From an uncultured Pelagibacteraceae bacterium (GTDB lineage Bacteria; Pseudomonadota; Alphaproteobacteria; Pelagibacterales; Pelagibacteraceae): a DNA stretch of 43,847 nt. The DNA lies in contig CACJUZ010000006.1 in NCBI GenBank assembly GCA_902596745.1, forward strand, positions 1 to 43,847, given 5' to 3'. The notes under the pieces are model-generated. The model was not told the origin of the DNA. It saw only the letters and a list, made by a program, of their open reading frames with translations, and made no database searches. The position numbers and the translations under genes are program-made. Below, piece after piece: positions 1-8,208 of this stretch; position 1 is the stretch's first letter, and each line of letters starts with the position of its first letter.

Positions 1-1
1 T

Positions 2-553
2 AATTTTATCCTTTTAAAAACAAAAAATATTTATTCTAAAGGATTATTAAGTAATATTGCTATGGCAATAAAAATTGCAATAGATATTGGTATCAATAAA
101 AAAACAATTTCTAAAGCTTTGCCAAAATTAAAGTTTCAAGGGAGAATTCAATATATATCTTCTGGAAAATTAACTAAAAAACTTAATTCAAAAGAAAAGC
201 TTTTAATAGATGGTTGTCATTCTGCAGTAAGTGGAAAAAACTTATCAGATTATTTAAAAACAATTCAATCTCCGAAATATGGAATATGGTCAATGATGAA
301 AAATAAAGATCCATCTAGTTTTATAAAACAATTTAAGGGAATATTTAAAAAAATTTATACTATACCTATAAGTGGTGAAAAAAATTCGATGCCACCAAAA
401 ATATTAGCGAAAATTGCAAAACAAAATAAAATAGATGCGTTGCCAATTAAAGATTTTGACACTGTTCTAAAAAGAATATCATCCAAAGAAAATAAAGTTA
501 TATGTGTATTTGGGTCTCTTTATCAATGTGGGAATGTTTTAAATAAAAATTAA
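2..553 (+). CDS. folC: FolC, bifunctional folylpolyglutamate/dihydrofolate synthase, C-terminal part
   Basis: The reading frame is open to the left edge, so only the C-terminal ~183 residues are present. FolC adds glutamate to folates (and to dihydropteroate in bifunctional forms) in the cytoplasm. The visible part matches the C-terminal Mur-ligase-like domain: a GRIQ segment, LLIDGCHSAVSG in place of the common DGAHN motif, and the family-typical ending VFGSLYQCGNVL. The first in-window ATG (62) is internal and not the real start. It converges on trxA, and the two stop codons share the bases TTAA at 550-553. folC beside trxA is a common alphaproteobacterial arrangement. The main doubt is only how far the gene extends outside the window. 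Confidence 0.88.
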   Translation, partial: NFILLKTKNIYSKGLLSNIAMAIKIAIDIGINKKTISKALPKLKFQGRIQYISSGKLTKKLNSKEKLLIDGCHSAVSGKNLSDYLKTIQSPKYGIWSMMKNKDPSSFIKQFKGIFKKIYTIPISGEKNSMPPKILAKIAKQNKIDALPIKDFDTVLKRISSKENKVICVFGSLYQCGNVLNKN

Positions 554-870
554 ATATTTTCCTTGATCCAGTCGAGAATATTGCTTTTTGTACTTGCCCC
601 TACTTTTGTCGCTTTAAGTTCTCCGCCCTTAAATAATAGCATTGTAGGAATTCCCCTAATACCATACTTTGTTGGTGTATTTGGTTCTTGATCTATATTG
701 TGTTTTGCAATAATTACTTTGTCTTTCATTTCATCTGAAATTTCTTCTAAAGCAGGACCTATTTGTTTACAAGGTCCGCACCATTCTGCCCAAAAATCAA
801 CCACAATTGGTTTATCAGATTTTATGACATCGCTCTCAAAAGAATTATCCGTTACTGGTTTTGTTGGCAT
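550..870 (-). CDS. trxA: Thioredoxin
   Basis: A 106-residue single-domain thioredoxin, the normal length for the family. The active site WCGPC is at residues 30-34 (redox Cys31 and Cys34), preceded by VVDFWAE and followed by the cis-proline segment RGIPTML. It reduces disulfides in cytoplasmic proteins such as ribonucleotide reductase and MsrA (msrA lies at 22.2 kb). There is no signal peptide, so it is cytosolic. It is the last gene of a leftward run rmuC-sbcB-trxA, with 34 bases between sbcB and trxA. In many Alphaproteobacteria the gene before trxA is addA; that is not the case here (see findings). Confidence 0.97.
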   Translation of the reverse strand: MPTKPVTDNSFESDVIKSDKPIVVDFWAEWCGPCKQIGPALEEISDEMKDKVIIAKHNIDQEPNTPTKYGIRGIPTMLLFKGGELKATKVGASTKSNILDWIKENI

Positions 871-904
871 AATATCTAATTAATTATTTTTTTTTTAAAG
901 TCAA

Positions 905-2326
905 CTAAACTTTTGAATATGTTTTTTCTAATTCTTCAACGTATGCGTTAATTTCATCCAAAATAACTAATTTATCTTGATTATTTTCTCTCTGAAATTT
1001 TTCGCGTAAGGTATCAATTTCGGCATACGTTCGTGGAATTGTATTCCACTTTTCATTGTTTGTGCTGAGTAATTTTTTAGCTAAATCTTTGTGAATTAAA
1101 TTATAATCCTCTTTTGATAATAATTCTGGTTTTTCCATATATAAAAGTTTTTTTCCAAAATACTTTAGTCTATCATCTTTAAATTTAGATATTATCGATA
1201 ATTTTTTATCCCAATTTACATAATGAAACTCTGGCATTATTTTATTATCTTCTGCAGAGGTAAATTTTGTATAGATGCTCTCCTCTTCATATAAATCTTC
1301 CTGTGATTTGGCTTGTTCTTTTTCTTCAGACTCTAAACGTTTTATTGTTAAAATTTTTTCTGCGAATTCATTGTTTCCTCTAATTTGTTTTGCTCTTTCC
1401 AATAGTTTAGGAGAGCCAATAATTTTATATTCATCAAATTTTTCTCCATACTGAGGATTCATAATTATTGGGTGTTTATTATGTCTTATTGTCCTAATGA
1501 ATTTTGGTTGTTTTTTCATAACAGTTGACAGTTCCTGTATTGGCATTTTTAAATATATATTTGGATCGTGTCTTAAATCAAAACATAATGGCCACTGATA
1601 TTGCGGATGTTGGCAAACAAATGTTTGAACATATGGCCTACTTTTACCGTAAAAATATTCATTGGTGCAAAAATAAGTTTCTTTTTTGATAAGCTCTAAA
1701 GTTTGATTTTTATCTAATGTCATTAAACTTGCCTTCCATACATTTGGAGCTTTTTTTGCTATTAGCTTCGCGATACCTAGCGTGGCAATAACATCACCAA
1801 TTGCACTATGAGCATTACCATGATCAATTCCATTAAGTGGTGCCATTTGGTCCAACTTATAAACATCGTTACCTTTTTCATTTTTAGAATTTTTTAATGT
1901 ATTTGGATAATAAAGATTAGCTGCTCTTGCCAAACTTAATATATCGCCTCTTGTATTACCGTTCGTACTTGTAATGTAAGGATATTCAAGAGTTTGAAAA
2001 AGAGTACTTCTTAAAAATTCTTCATCAAATTCAATACTATTAAATCCTATATAAGTTGCTTTGCCCCATTTTTTTAGAGTCTCGACAAATTGTCTTATCA
2101 TTTCATAGTGTGAAAGATTAGATTTTTTCAACATTATAGGTGAAGTTTTGTTAACAATAAGAGCCATCGCTTCTGGAATTATTCCAGGACTTAATCGACA
2201 CCTTACATCAAAACGGTCGAGTTCTTCTAAATTATCATTTGTTAATATGGCTCCAATTTGAATTATTTGACCCCAGTGTTTATTAGATGAGCTGGTCTCA
2301 AAATCATAAAAGACAAAGTTAGACAT
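905..2326 (-). CDS. sbcB: Exodeoxyribonuclease I (3'-5' single-strand DNA exonuclease)
   Basis: At 473 residues this is the usual size of SbcB/ExoI. The N-terminal DEDD exonuclease domain shows Asp8 and Glu10 in YDFET, Asp101 in IEFDEEF, and His173/Asp178 in HSAIGD, so the catalytic set is intact. The rest fits the SH3-like and helical C-terminal domains of ExoI. The enzyme degrades single-stranded DNA from the 3' end and acts in recombination and mismatch repair. It starts 9 bases after rmuC on the same strand, so the two are probably co-transcribed. SbcB is best known from Gammaproteobacteria; its presence beside rmuC here may reflect acquisition, but that is inference. Confidence 0.92.
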   Translation of the reverse strand: MSNFVFYDFETSSSNKHWGQIIQIGAILTNDNLEELDRFDVRCRLSPGIIPEAMALIVNKTSPIMLKKSNLSHYEMIRQFVETLKKWGKATYIGFNSIEFDEEFLRSTLFQTLEYPYITSTNGNTRGDILSLARAANLYYPNTLKNSKNEKGNDVYKLDQMAPLNGIDHGNAHSAIGDVIATLGIAKLIAKKAPNVWKASLMTLDKNQTLELIKKETYFCTNEYFYGKSRPYVQTFVCQHPQYQWPLCFDLRHDPNIYLKMPIQELSTVMKKQPKFIRTIRHNKHPIIMNPQYGEKFDEYKIIGSPKLLERAKQIRGNNEFAEKILTIKRLESEEKEQAKSQEDLYEEESIYTKFTSAEDNKIMPEFHYVNWDKKLSIISKFKDDRLKYFGKKLLYMEKPELLSKEDYNLIHKDLAKKLLSTNNEKWNTIPRTYAEIDTLREKFQRENNQDKLVILDEINAYVEELEKTYSKV

Positions 2327-2335
2327 ATTTCTTTT

Positions 2336-3364
2336 TTACTTTAGCACTTTTATCTTTTCTGGATTTTCTTTCAAGGAGTCTGTTACTTGTTGTGGATCTT
2401 TAATATTTCCAAGCGTATTCATGATAGACCTAGCGTCTCTACCAAAACCATCGGTTACAGTAAGTGCTTGTTCTAATTTCTTTCTTAGATCTTTAATTCC
2501 ATCAAAATGCTTTTCAAACCTTGAGCTTATATTTCTTAAATCAGTGTAGATTTGAGTAGCGTGTTGTTGAACTTTTAATGTCTGAAATCCTAAATAATAA
2601 GATTGTAACAAAGCAGATAAAGTGTTTGGCCCAGATATCGTAACTTTGTATTTTGTTCTAAGCTCTTGCAATAAAAGTTCTTTTGTTTTGGGATCTCTGT
2701 AGCTTGAGAGTTCAGAAAACAGTCCTTCAGTCGGAACATAAATAATTGCAAAATCTGTACTTTTAGGTGGAGCTATATATTTTGAATTAACTGTTTTAGC
2801 TTTTAGTCTAAAAGCAGCAGCTAAATCTTTCCTAGCCTCGGCTTGAGCCTCTTTGTTATTAGCATTGTATGCATCATCAATTGCTTTATATTTTTCAACA
2901 GGCCAATGACTATCAATTGGTAGCAGGACATCTTTGAGTTTAATAGCAAATTCAACTGTCTCGGATGTATCATCTTTCATTTTCGCGTTAGCAATAAATT
3001 GAGATGCTGGAAGTAAGTCTTTAAGAAGAGCTCCTAATCCAAATTCTGCAAGTGTGCCGTATGTTTTAACACCACTTAAAATTTTACTAAAATTGTCTTG
3101 GCTTTTGTTGAGTTCACTTACTTGCTGATTAAAAACGGAGACTTTTTCATCAACTTTAGTAAGTGCCCCCGTCATATCCTTTGCAATTTCCTTACTCATA
3201 GTTCCAAAAGATTGCCCAAAACTTTCTTTGAATGAATTAAATTCATTTTTAAAGATTTGTTCAGGATTTGTAAGTTTTTCAGATTTACTTTTGATAAAAA
3301 AAATAACTACACCCAGGTTAATAATTACTAAAAGTATAATTAAAACTATAATTAACGAATCCAT
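2336..3364 (-). CDS. rmuC: RmuC family protein (membrane-anchored, coiled coil plus nuclease-like domain)
   Basis: A 342-residue protein with one N-terminal membrane segment (about residues 4-25), a coiled-coil-prone region (about 40-100), and a C-terminal RmuC domain recognisable from the segments YGTLAEFGLGALLKDLLPASQ, LPIDSHWP, FAIIYVPTEGLF and SGPNTLSALLQSYYLGFQTL. RmuC limits DNA inversion at short inverted repeats in E. coli; its core resembles restriction-endonuclease folds, but the exact activity is unsettled. It is the first gene of the probable rmuC-sbcB-trxA unit. A perfect hairpin at 3391-3414 separates it from the small gene upstream. Confidence 0.92.
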   Translation of the reverse strand: MDSLIIVLIILLVIINLGVVIFFIKSKSEKLTNPEQIFKNEFNSFKESFGQSFGTMSKEIAKDMTGALTKVDEKVSVFNQQVSELNKSQDNFSKILSGVKTYGTLAEFGLGALLKDLLPASQFIANAKMKDDTSETVEFAIKLKDVLLPIDSHWPVEKYKAIDDAYNANNKEAQAEARKDLAAAFRLKAKTVNSKYIAPPKSTDFAIIYVPTEGLFSELSSYRDPKTKELLLQELRTKYKVTISGPNTLSALLQSYYLGFQTLKVQQHATQIYTDLRNISSRFEKHFDGIKDLRKKLEQALTVTDGFGRDARSIMNTLGNIKDPQQVTDSLKENPEKIKVLK

Positions 3365-3390
3365 ATTTTAATATACATTAATATGGTTGT

Positions 3391-3414
3391 TAGGGGTAGC
3401 TAGAGCTACCCCTA
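3391..3414 (-). terminator. Perfect 11-bp hairpin after the 63-residue gene
   Basis: The arms TAGGGGTAGCT (3391-3401) and AGCTACCCCTA (3404-3414) are exact reverse complements around a 2-base centre. It lies just downstream of the leftward small gene (stop at 3421) and before rmuC. It is much more GC-rich than its surroundings. No clear T-run follows on the minus strand, so termination is likely but not certain; it could also protect an RNA end. Confidence 0.6.
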
Positions 3415-3420
3415 CAAGAG

Positions 3421-3612
3421 TTAAATATTATCTGAAGTCTTTTTTAAATGTTTAAGAACTTTTCCAGCATTGGTTCCTTCTTTCAACCTGTAACCAAAAG
3501 TACCGGAGTTACCAGTATTGATGGCTTTTCTGGATTTGCTTAATTTATTTAAGAGTTCAGCCTGTGTTTTACTTCGGCTGAATTCTTTTAACAATTTTGT
3601 ATGTCTATCCAT
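3421..3612 (-). CDS. Small basic protein of unknown function (63 aa)
   Basis: I do not recognise this protein. It is 63 residues, rich in Lys and Arg, without a membrane segment or signal peptide, and predicted mostly helical in its first half (KTQAELLNKLSKSRK) followed by a Gly/Asn/Thr-rich middle. The start is supported by a near-perfect Shine-Dalgarno AAGGAGG (complement of 3617-3623), 4 bases before the ATG. That is unusually strong compared with most genes here, suggesting high expression. It ends just before a GC-rich hairpin and appears to be its own transcription unit. Nucleic-acid binding is possible from its charge, but nothing shows it directly. Confidence 0.7.
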   Translation of the reverse strand: MDRHTKLLKEFSRSKTQAELLNKLSKSRKAINTGNSGTFGYRLKEGTNAGKVLKHLKKTSDNI

Positions 3613-3616
3613 ACAT

Positions 3617-3623
3617 CCTCCTT
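3617..3623 (-). promoter_or_regulatory. Strong Shine-Dalgarno for the 63-residue gene
   Basis: On the minus strand this reads AAGGAGG, 4 bases from the ATG at 3612. An earlier ATG immediately after the SD reads only ATG-TAT-GGA-TAG, so it is not the start of a protein. Canonical SDs of this quality are rare in the window. Confidence 0.7.
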
Positions 3624-3735
3624 GTTAGTTTATTCAACCTACTTTTAACTCATGTAGATGAGCCACTTTCTGACCATGTGGATGGTAAATTAATTCTATT
3701 GTATAACCTTAATAAATGTCAATATAGGATAAATA

Positions 3736-3894
3736 ATGAAAAATAGACATTTAGGTATACTTTTAGTGCTAGCAGGTGTGATTACCGTATTTGTGAAACA
3801 CGAATCGGCGTGGATTGTGTCAGCTCTTCTTATAGGCGGTGGAACTGGAATATTTTTTTGGAAGGATAAAGTTGAAAGTGAAGAAGATAAATAA
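3736..3894 (+). CDS. Small membrane protein, 52 aa, two helices
   Basis: This short frame starts at ATG 3736 and stops at 3892-3894. The product has two hydrophobic segments (about residues 6-20 and 26-42, the second ending IGGGTGIFFW) and an acidic tail (KVESEEDK). I do not recognise the family. Its end overlaps the beginning of the next small membrane protein in another frame, suggesting translational coupling. A 123-base region separates it from the divergent 63-residue gene and holds only two copies of an imperfect CATGTRGATGR motif (3651 and 3675) and no convincing promoter. Confidence 0.6.
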   Translation: MKNRHLGILLVLAGVITVFVKHESAWIVSALLIGGGTGIFFWKDKVESEEDK

Positions 3895-4093
3895 ATTTTT
3901 TTTTATTAATGGAATAATTGGATCTTTAATTTTCTATTATTTTGTTAGAAAAATTCAAACTTATTATGAAGTTGATATAAGTATTGATGGATATGGTTTA
4001 GCTGGTGCTGTTTGGTATGGAGCTGGTTTAGGATTTGTCTTTGGTGTTAAATTTATTAGAATACAGGAAATTATTAATTATTTTAGAAAATGA
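3872..4093 (+). CDS. Small membrane protein, about 73 aa
   Basis: The frame is open from 3839, but the likely start is TTG at 3872 or GTG at 3878, because AAGGA at 3862-3866 lies 5 or 11 bases before them and a start at 3839 would put most of the previous gene in overlap. The product has a short Lys-rich N-terminus and two hydrophobic stretches (around INGIIGSLIFYYFV and GLAGAVWYGAGLGFVFGV). I do not recognise a family. It probably forms a coupled pair with the 52-residue protein upstream and precedes a quinone reductase gene by 12 bases. Both start choice and function are uncertain. Confidence 0.5.
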   Translation: MKVKKINKFFFINGIIGSLIFYYFVRKIQTYYEVDISIDGYGLAGAVWYGAGLGFVFGVKFIRIQEIINYFRK

Positions 4094-4105
4094 TAAAAGA
4101 ATTAT

Positions 4106-4681
4106 ATGAGTAGAATATTTGTTGTTTATGGACATCACAATTTAGATAAAAGTTTCAATCAAGAAATTAGAGATACTTTTTGTTCAGAAGCTAAAAAATT
4201 AGGTCATGAAATAGATTTAATAAATTTGCATGAGGAAAAACCTATACCTTTTTATGATGGTTCTGAACCAAGTGAACAAATCTTAGATTATAGAAAAAGA
4301 TTAGAACAAAGTGACGTGCTCTTTATGATTTCTCCTTGTTATAATCTAAGAGCGACAGCAATATTAGAAAACTGGATTGATCTTGTGCTTGCTCCTAAGT
4401 GGTTCTTTTCTTTCAAAAGATTAGTGGGAAACTGGGGATATCCTGTTGCAGGTGCCATGAAAAATAAGAGAGCAATTATGAGTATGAGTTATGGTGGGAA
4501 TTGGTTTAGTATTCAAACATGGTTTCAAAATATTCCATTTAGAAGAATTAAAGCTGGTGTTTTAAAGCTTGGAGGAATGAAAACAAGTTATATTAGATTC
4601 TATGAAGTTTTGCCTGGAATGTCGCAGGAAAAGTTTGAAAAGCATATGAGCAGAGTAAGAAATTTAGCAAGAAAATTATAA
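4106..4681 (+). CDS. NAD(P)H-dependent quinone oxidoreductase, flavodoxin-like fold
   Basis: The 191-residue length and sequence fit the NQO1/KefF/MdaB group of FMN- or FAD-binding flavodoxin-fold reductases. Features seen are an N-terminal beta strand and phosphate loop region (IFVVYGHHNLDKSFNQEI), the central ISPCYNLRATAILENWID segment typical of the flavin site, and a Gly-rich MSYGGNW segment. Such enzymes transfer two electrons from NAD(P)H to quinones in the cytoplasm, avoiding semiquinone radicals, or regulate K+ efflux systems (KefF). No KefB/C is present nearby. It lies in a rightward run with small membrane proteins on both sides; co-function with them is not established. Confidence 0.78.
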   Translation: MSRIFVVYGHHNLDKSFNQEIRDTFCSEAKKLGHEIDLINLHEEKPIPFYDGSEPSEQILDYRKRLEQSDVLFMISPCYNLRATAILENWIDLVLAPKWFFSFKRLVGNWGYPVAGAMKNKRAIMSMSYGGNWFSIQTWFQNIPFRRIKAGVLKLGGMKTSYIRFYEVLPGMSQEKFEKHMSRVRNLARKL

Positions 4682-4717
4682 ATTTAAATTTTTATATAAA
4701 AAGTATATAAGTCAATT

Positions 4718-5164
4718 ATGGAAAGTTTAAAAAATTGGATGGTAGAAACAGCAAACATAATGTTTGACGACAGTAAAAATGATTTAAGATCGCTTCCAAA
4801 AACTGTCAGGCTTCAAATTTTAATAGTATTATCTTTTGTATGGTCAACTGTTTTTAGTTTATATGTATTTAGCTTAACAAGTTTTATTTGGGGATGGGCT
4901 GGTGTTGTATTAGCACATATTGGTTTAATAATTGCAGTATATATAACCTTTAAATTTTTCCACAAAGCAAACATAGAAAAAAAAAGTGTTTTTGAGACAG
5001 GAAACTATAATCCAGCAAAGATATTTGTAGTTTTTTTTATAATATTTTTTATTTTTATATTTACAAAAGGTGTTGAGGTTTTAACTACGTCAAACTCATA
5101 TTCGATTAAATATGATGGTCCAAAAAAAAGTACGATCGAGCGTATAAAAGAATTCGTAAAATAG
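4718..5164 (+). CDS. Integral membrane protein of unknown function (148 aa)
   Basis: No family is recognised. The protein has a short amphipathic N-terminus, then hydrophobic segments at about residues 33-54, 57-79 and 101-118, and a C-terminal hydrophilic tail of ~30 residues ending KKSTIERIKEFVK. Three membrane crossings would place the two ends on opposite sides of the inner membrane. It follows the quinone reductase by 36 bases and precedes the SRAP gene by only 7, so it is probably transcribed with both. Confidence 0.6.
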   Translation: MESLKNWMVETANIMFDDSKNDLRSLPKTVRLQILIVLSFVWSTVFSLYVFSLTSFIWGWAGVVLAHIGLIIAVYITFKFFHKANIEKKSVFETGNYNPAKIFVVFFIIFFIFIFTKGVEVLTTSNSYSIKYDGPKKSTIERIKEFVK

Positions 5165-5171
5165 ATTTCTA

Positions 5172-5807
5172 ATGTGTGGAAGATTTGCACAAACTAATAT
5201 AATAAAAGCAACATCAGATATAGTAAAAACTGTCATTGGAAAAGTAGACAGCATAGATAATTTTAATATAAGTCCAGGACAAGAGGCTGCTGTTATAAAA
5301 AAATACAGTAATGGAAGAGCATTAGAGCTTGGTAGTTGGAGTATTTTTCCAAGTTGGGCAAAGGACAAAGAAGGGTTTAGACCTTTGCATAACACTAGAT
5401 TGGAAAGTTTAGTTAAACCATATTTTAAAAGATTAATTTCGACAAATAGATTATTGATACCTTGTAGCTATTTTTATGAGTGGTCTAAATCTGTAGAAAA
5501 TAAAAAAGTTCCTTATTGTTTTAAATTAAAAGATGATAATGATTTAATGTATTTTGCTGGAGTATTTGAGAATAATCAGTTTAGTATAATTACAAGAGAG
5601 GCTGATGGTGAAAATTCTAAAATTCACCACCGCCAACCGTTGATAATTAATAAATCAAAAATTAATGACTATTTAAATCTTAAAAATAATGCCCAAGAAA
5701 TTTTACAATCTATTAAACCGCCAGATCTCAATTTTTATCAAATTGGGCTTGAAATTAATAACCCAAAAAATAATTTCAAAGAACTAATTAACCCATTGCC
5801 AAATTGA
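5172..5807 (+). CDS. yedK: SRAP domain protein (YedK/HMCES-type abasic-site crosslinker)
   Basis: The protein begins MCGRFAQ, leaving the family's catalytic Cys2 at the N-terminus after Met removal. It also has the conserved HNTRLESL (Asn/Glu region, NARxE in relatives), CSYFYEWSK and IHHRQPLII (catalytic His region) motifs. At 211 residues it is a normal single-domain SRAP protein. SRAP proteins form a thiazolidine DNA-protein crosslink with abasic sites in single-stranded DNA and so shield them during replication. It sits 7 bases after a membrane-protein gene and 23 before a dioxygenase gene on the same strand; neither clarifies its role. With sbcB and alkA it adds to the repair genes of this window. 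Confidence 0.93.
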   Translation: MCGRFAQTNIIKATSDIVKTVIGKVDSIDNFNISPGQEAAVIKKYSNGRALELGSWSIFPSWAKDKEGFRPLHNTRLESLVKPYFKRLISTNRLLIPCSYFYEWSKSVENKKVPYCFKLKDDNDLMYFAGVFENNQFSIITREADGENSKIHHRQPLIINKSKINDYLNLKNNAQEILQSIKPPDLNFYQIGLEINNPKNNFKELINPLPN

Positions 5808-5830
5808 TATAATTTAGATTACAATTTTAC

Positions 5831-6628
5831 ATGTCAAAAATAGAATTTGAACCAACAGATAATAAAGTAGGATGTTTTATTTACACTAATTTAAAAGAAG
5901 TTAAAAAAGAACAAATAGATGAAATAAAAAAACTGCTTAATAAATATGGAGTGCTTTTTTTTAAAAATCAAAGCCTTAATCCAGAGCAATATGTTAATTT
6001 TTCATCAAATTTTGGAACACCAGCAAAATACCCTATGCTTAAACCACACAAAGATTTCAAAGATATATATGTTATTGAAAGAAAAAAAACGGATACTGGA
6101 AAAAGTTTTGGCGAGGGTCCTCATACAGATTCTTCATATTTAGAAAATCCTCCAAAGTTTACTTTTTTACAAGCAATTGATGTCCCTGAGGAGGGAAAAG
6201 GAAACACTTTATTTTATAATCAATTTCTTGCATATGAAGCGTTACCTAAAGATATAAAACAAAAAATTGAAAATTTAAAAGGTGTTTTTTCCTCTCAAGG
6301 AAAAATAGCTCAAACACGAGAGTTGAGAATGGCAGATCATGGCACAATTGGAACGAGAGAAATTAAATCTGAGCATAACTTAGTTCAATCAATCAACGGA
6401 AGAAAAACTATTTATTGTTCTCCAGGTCACGTTGTTGGAATAGCTAATTTGAGCTCTGAGCAAGAAGAAATAATAAATTTTTTATCCTCTCACCAAATTA
6501 AAGAAAAATTTACTTATAGTTTTAGTTGGAAAAAGGGTGATATTGCTCTTTGGTCGAATCGTTCTATGCTTCATGCAGCAACTGCTTTTAACGGTGACAG
6601 AAAAATGTTTAGGATAACAATACAGTAA
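5831..6628 (+). CDS. TauD/TfdA-family Fe(II)/2-oxoglutarate dioxygenase
   Basis: A 265-residue member of the TauD/TfdA family. The iron-binding triad is visible as His98 and Asp100 in GEGPHTDSS and His248 in SMLHAATAF, with a downstream Arg (Arg257 or Arg261 in RKMFRITIQ) to bind 2-oxoglutarate. The N-terminal LFFKNQSLNPEQYVNF is also typical of the family. Such enzymes hydroxylate small substrates such as taurine, aryl-oxy acids or trimethyl-amino compounds; the substrate cannot be read from the sequence. No transporter for sulfonates or osmolytes is adjacent. It converges directly on purK with no spacer (stop at 6628, purK stop from 6629). Confidence 0.88.
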   Translation: MSKIEFEPTDNKVGCFIYTNLKEVKKEQIDEIKKLLNKYGVLFFKNQSLNPEQYVNFSSNFGTPAKYPMLKPHKDFKDIYVIERKKTDTGKSFGEGPHTDSSYLENPPKFTFLQAIDVPEEGKGNTLFYNQFLAYEALPKDIKQKIENLKGVFSSQGKIAQTRELRMADHGTIGTREIKSEHNLVQSINGRKTIYCSPGHVVGIANLSSEQEEIINFLSSHQIKEKFTYSFSWKKGDIALWSNRSMLHAATAFNGDRKMFRITIQ

Positions 6629-7675
6629 TTAATCTTTAAGAATTGTAAGATGACCCATTTTTCTTCCTTCTTTAGGTTCTTTTTTTAAATAGTCATGAAA
6701 AAATTCGTTTTTTTTAAAAGTTTTTTTTTTATAATTTTGAATTTCAAAACCTAAAATATTGTACATTTCTGCATTAGAGATTTTTTCAATTTGCTTTGAT
6801 TTAAGATTACAGACAGCTCTTATATGACTTTCAAATTGAGATATATTAAAAGCTTCAATGGTAAGATGACCTGAATTGTGAAAACGTGGAGCAAGTTCAT
6901 TTACTAATAGCTCATCTTTTTGAGTAATAAAGTACTCGATAGTTAATGTTCCAATATATGAAAAGTTTTCTGCAATTTTCTTTGCATTTTTAATCGCGTC
7001 TTTAAATATTTTTTCACTTATATCAGCGGGTATTTTTGACTTATATAATATTTGATTTTTATGGACATTTTCAATCGGCTCATAAATTGTCATTGTCCCA
7101 TCTGCATATCTAATAATAATAACCGAAATCTCTTTTTTTAAATCTACCTTTTTTTCAAGAATATAATCGTTAGTAAAACACCAATCTTGTTTAATATCGT
7201 CTAAAGAGTTTAAAACAAACTGACCTTTTCCATCATAGCCTAAAGTATTAGATTTTAGTATTCCAGGCAAAAGGTGCTGATTTTTCTTTATATCTTCCGC
7301 AGATTTAATGAAAACCCACTCTGTAGTCTTAATTCCTAGTTCATTGACAAAATTTTTTTCAAGTTTCCTATTTTGGGCAATTTTATTTATTTTGGGAGAT
7401 GGTGATACTTTCTTTTCTTTTTGAATTAGGTTTAAAAAATCCACTGGAATGTTTTCAAACTCGTAGGTTACAAAATCCACTTTACTTATAAACTCCCTCA
7501 CTTTTGCATTATCATCATATTTACTGTAAATGAATTCATCACAAAAATATTGTGCTGGTCCATCTTTATCGTCTGATAGTACCACTGTTTTTACTTTTAA
7601 TTTTTTTGCAGCAGAACACAAAAGTGAGCCTAATTGACCTCCACCAATCACTCCTAAGCTAATAGATTTAGACAT
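6629..7675 (-). CDS. purK: N5-carboxyaminoimidazole ribonucleotide synthase
   Basis: PurK carries out the ATP- and bicarbonate-dependent conversion of AIR to N5-CAIR in purine synthesis. The 348-residue protein is full length. It shows the N-terminal GVIGGGQLGSLL, the ATP-grasp lysine/glycine region (ILKSNTLGYDGKGQFVL), the ELAPRFHNSGHLTIEA motif that is highly typical of PurK (here AP-R-HNSGH), and a C-terminal GRKMGHLTIL. It begins directly after the purE stop (7676), so the two are co-translated and supply consecutive steps. Confidence 0.97.
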   Translation of the reverse strand: MSKSISLGVIGGGQLGSLLCSAAKKLKVKTVVLSDDKDGPAQYFCDEFIYSKYDDNAKVREFISKVDFVTYEFENIPVDFLNLIQKEKKVSPSPKINKIAQNRKLEKNFVNELGIKTTEWVFIKSAEDIKKNQHLLPGILKSNTLGYDGKGQFVLNSLDDIKQDWCFTNDYILEKKVDLKKEISVIIIRYADGTMTIYEPIENVHKNQILYKSKIPADISEKIFKDAIKNAKKIAENFSYIGTLTIEYFITQKDELLVNELAPRFHNSGHLTIEAFNISQFESHIRAVCNLKSKQIEKISNAEMYNILGFEIQNYKKKTFKKNEFFHDYLKKEPKEGRKMGHLTILKD

Positions 7676-8158
7676 TTACTTTGGTCTTTTTTTTACTGAT
7701 TTAGTTTGTCTTGCTCTGTAGTTTTCAAGTTTTATTCTCACTTTTTTATCTTGAAGAGCAATAATTGAGATTGCTATAAGCCCAGCATTAAGAGCTCCGT
7801 TTATAGCAGTCGTAGCAACGGGGATCCCATTTGGCATTTCTGCTACTGAAAACAAAGCAGAGATCCCATCTGTTTTTTTGTCTTTTATTGGAACACCTAT
7901 TACTGGAATTTTTGTTAAAGACGCACACATTCCTGCCAGATGAGCAGCACGTCCTGCGCCCGCGCAAATAACAGAGTAATTTTTATGAGCATTTTTTGCA
8001 AATTTAAAAAGTCTGTCAGGAGTTCTGTGAGCGCTTACGATTAAAACATCACTCTTTACTTTAAATTTTTTTAATATTAATTCACATTTTTTCATGACTG
8101 GATAGTCGTTTCTACTACCCATGATTATTGCTACTTTATTTGGAGAATTTGCTTTCAC
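7676..8158 (-). CDS. purE: N5-carboxyaminoimidazole ribonucleotide mutase
   Basis: PurE converts N5-CAIR, the PurK product, to CAIR. The 160-residue protein has the class I hallmarks: IIMGSRNDYPVM at the N-terminus, the active-site VSAHRTPDRL (His44), and the ICAGAGRAAHLAGMCAS loop with the catalytic His. The start codon is GTG (8156-8158); no in-frame ATG lies close enough upstream. The order ybgC-purE-purK on the minus strand suggests one transcript, with 50 bases between ybgC and purE. Confidence 0.97.
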   Translation of the reverse strand: MKANSPNKVAIIMGSRNDYPVMKKCELILKKFKVKSDVLIVSAHRTPDRLFKFAKNAHKNYSVICAGAGRAAHLAGMCASLTKIPVIGVPIKDKKTDGISALFSVAEMPNGIPVATTAINGALNAGLIAISIIALQDKKVRIKLENYRARQTKSVKKRPK

Positions 8159-8208
8159 AAAACATTTTTAACAATTTTTAAGAAAAATACAATAGAGCAT
8201 TTAAAAAA

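Noticed and set aside
3651-3685. Two similar CATGTRGATGR stretches as an operator
   Set aside because: They are imperfect direct copies 24 bases apart without symmetry, and too weak to call a site.
5096-5395. A 99-codon leftward frame across the membrane-protein and SRAP genes
   Set aside because: It overlaps two well supported genes on the other strand, including the essential N-terminal Cys region of SRAP, and has no ribosome site.
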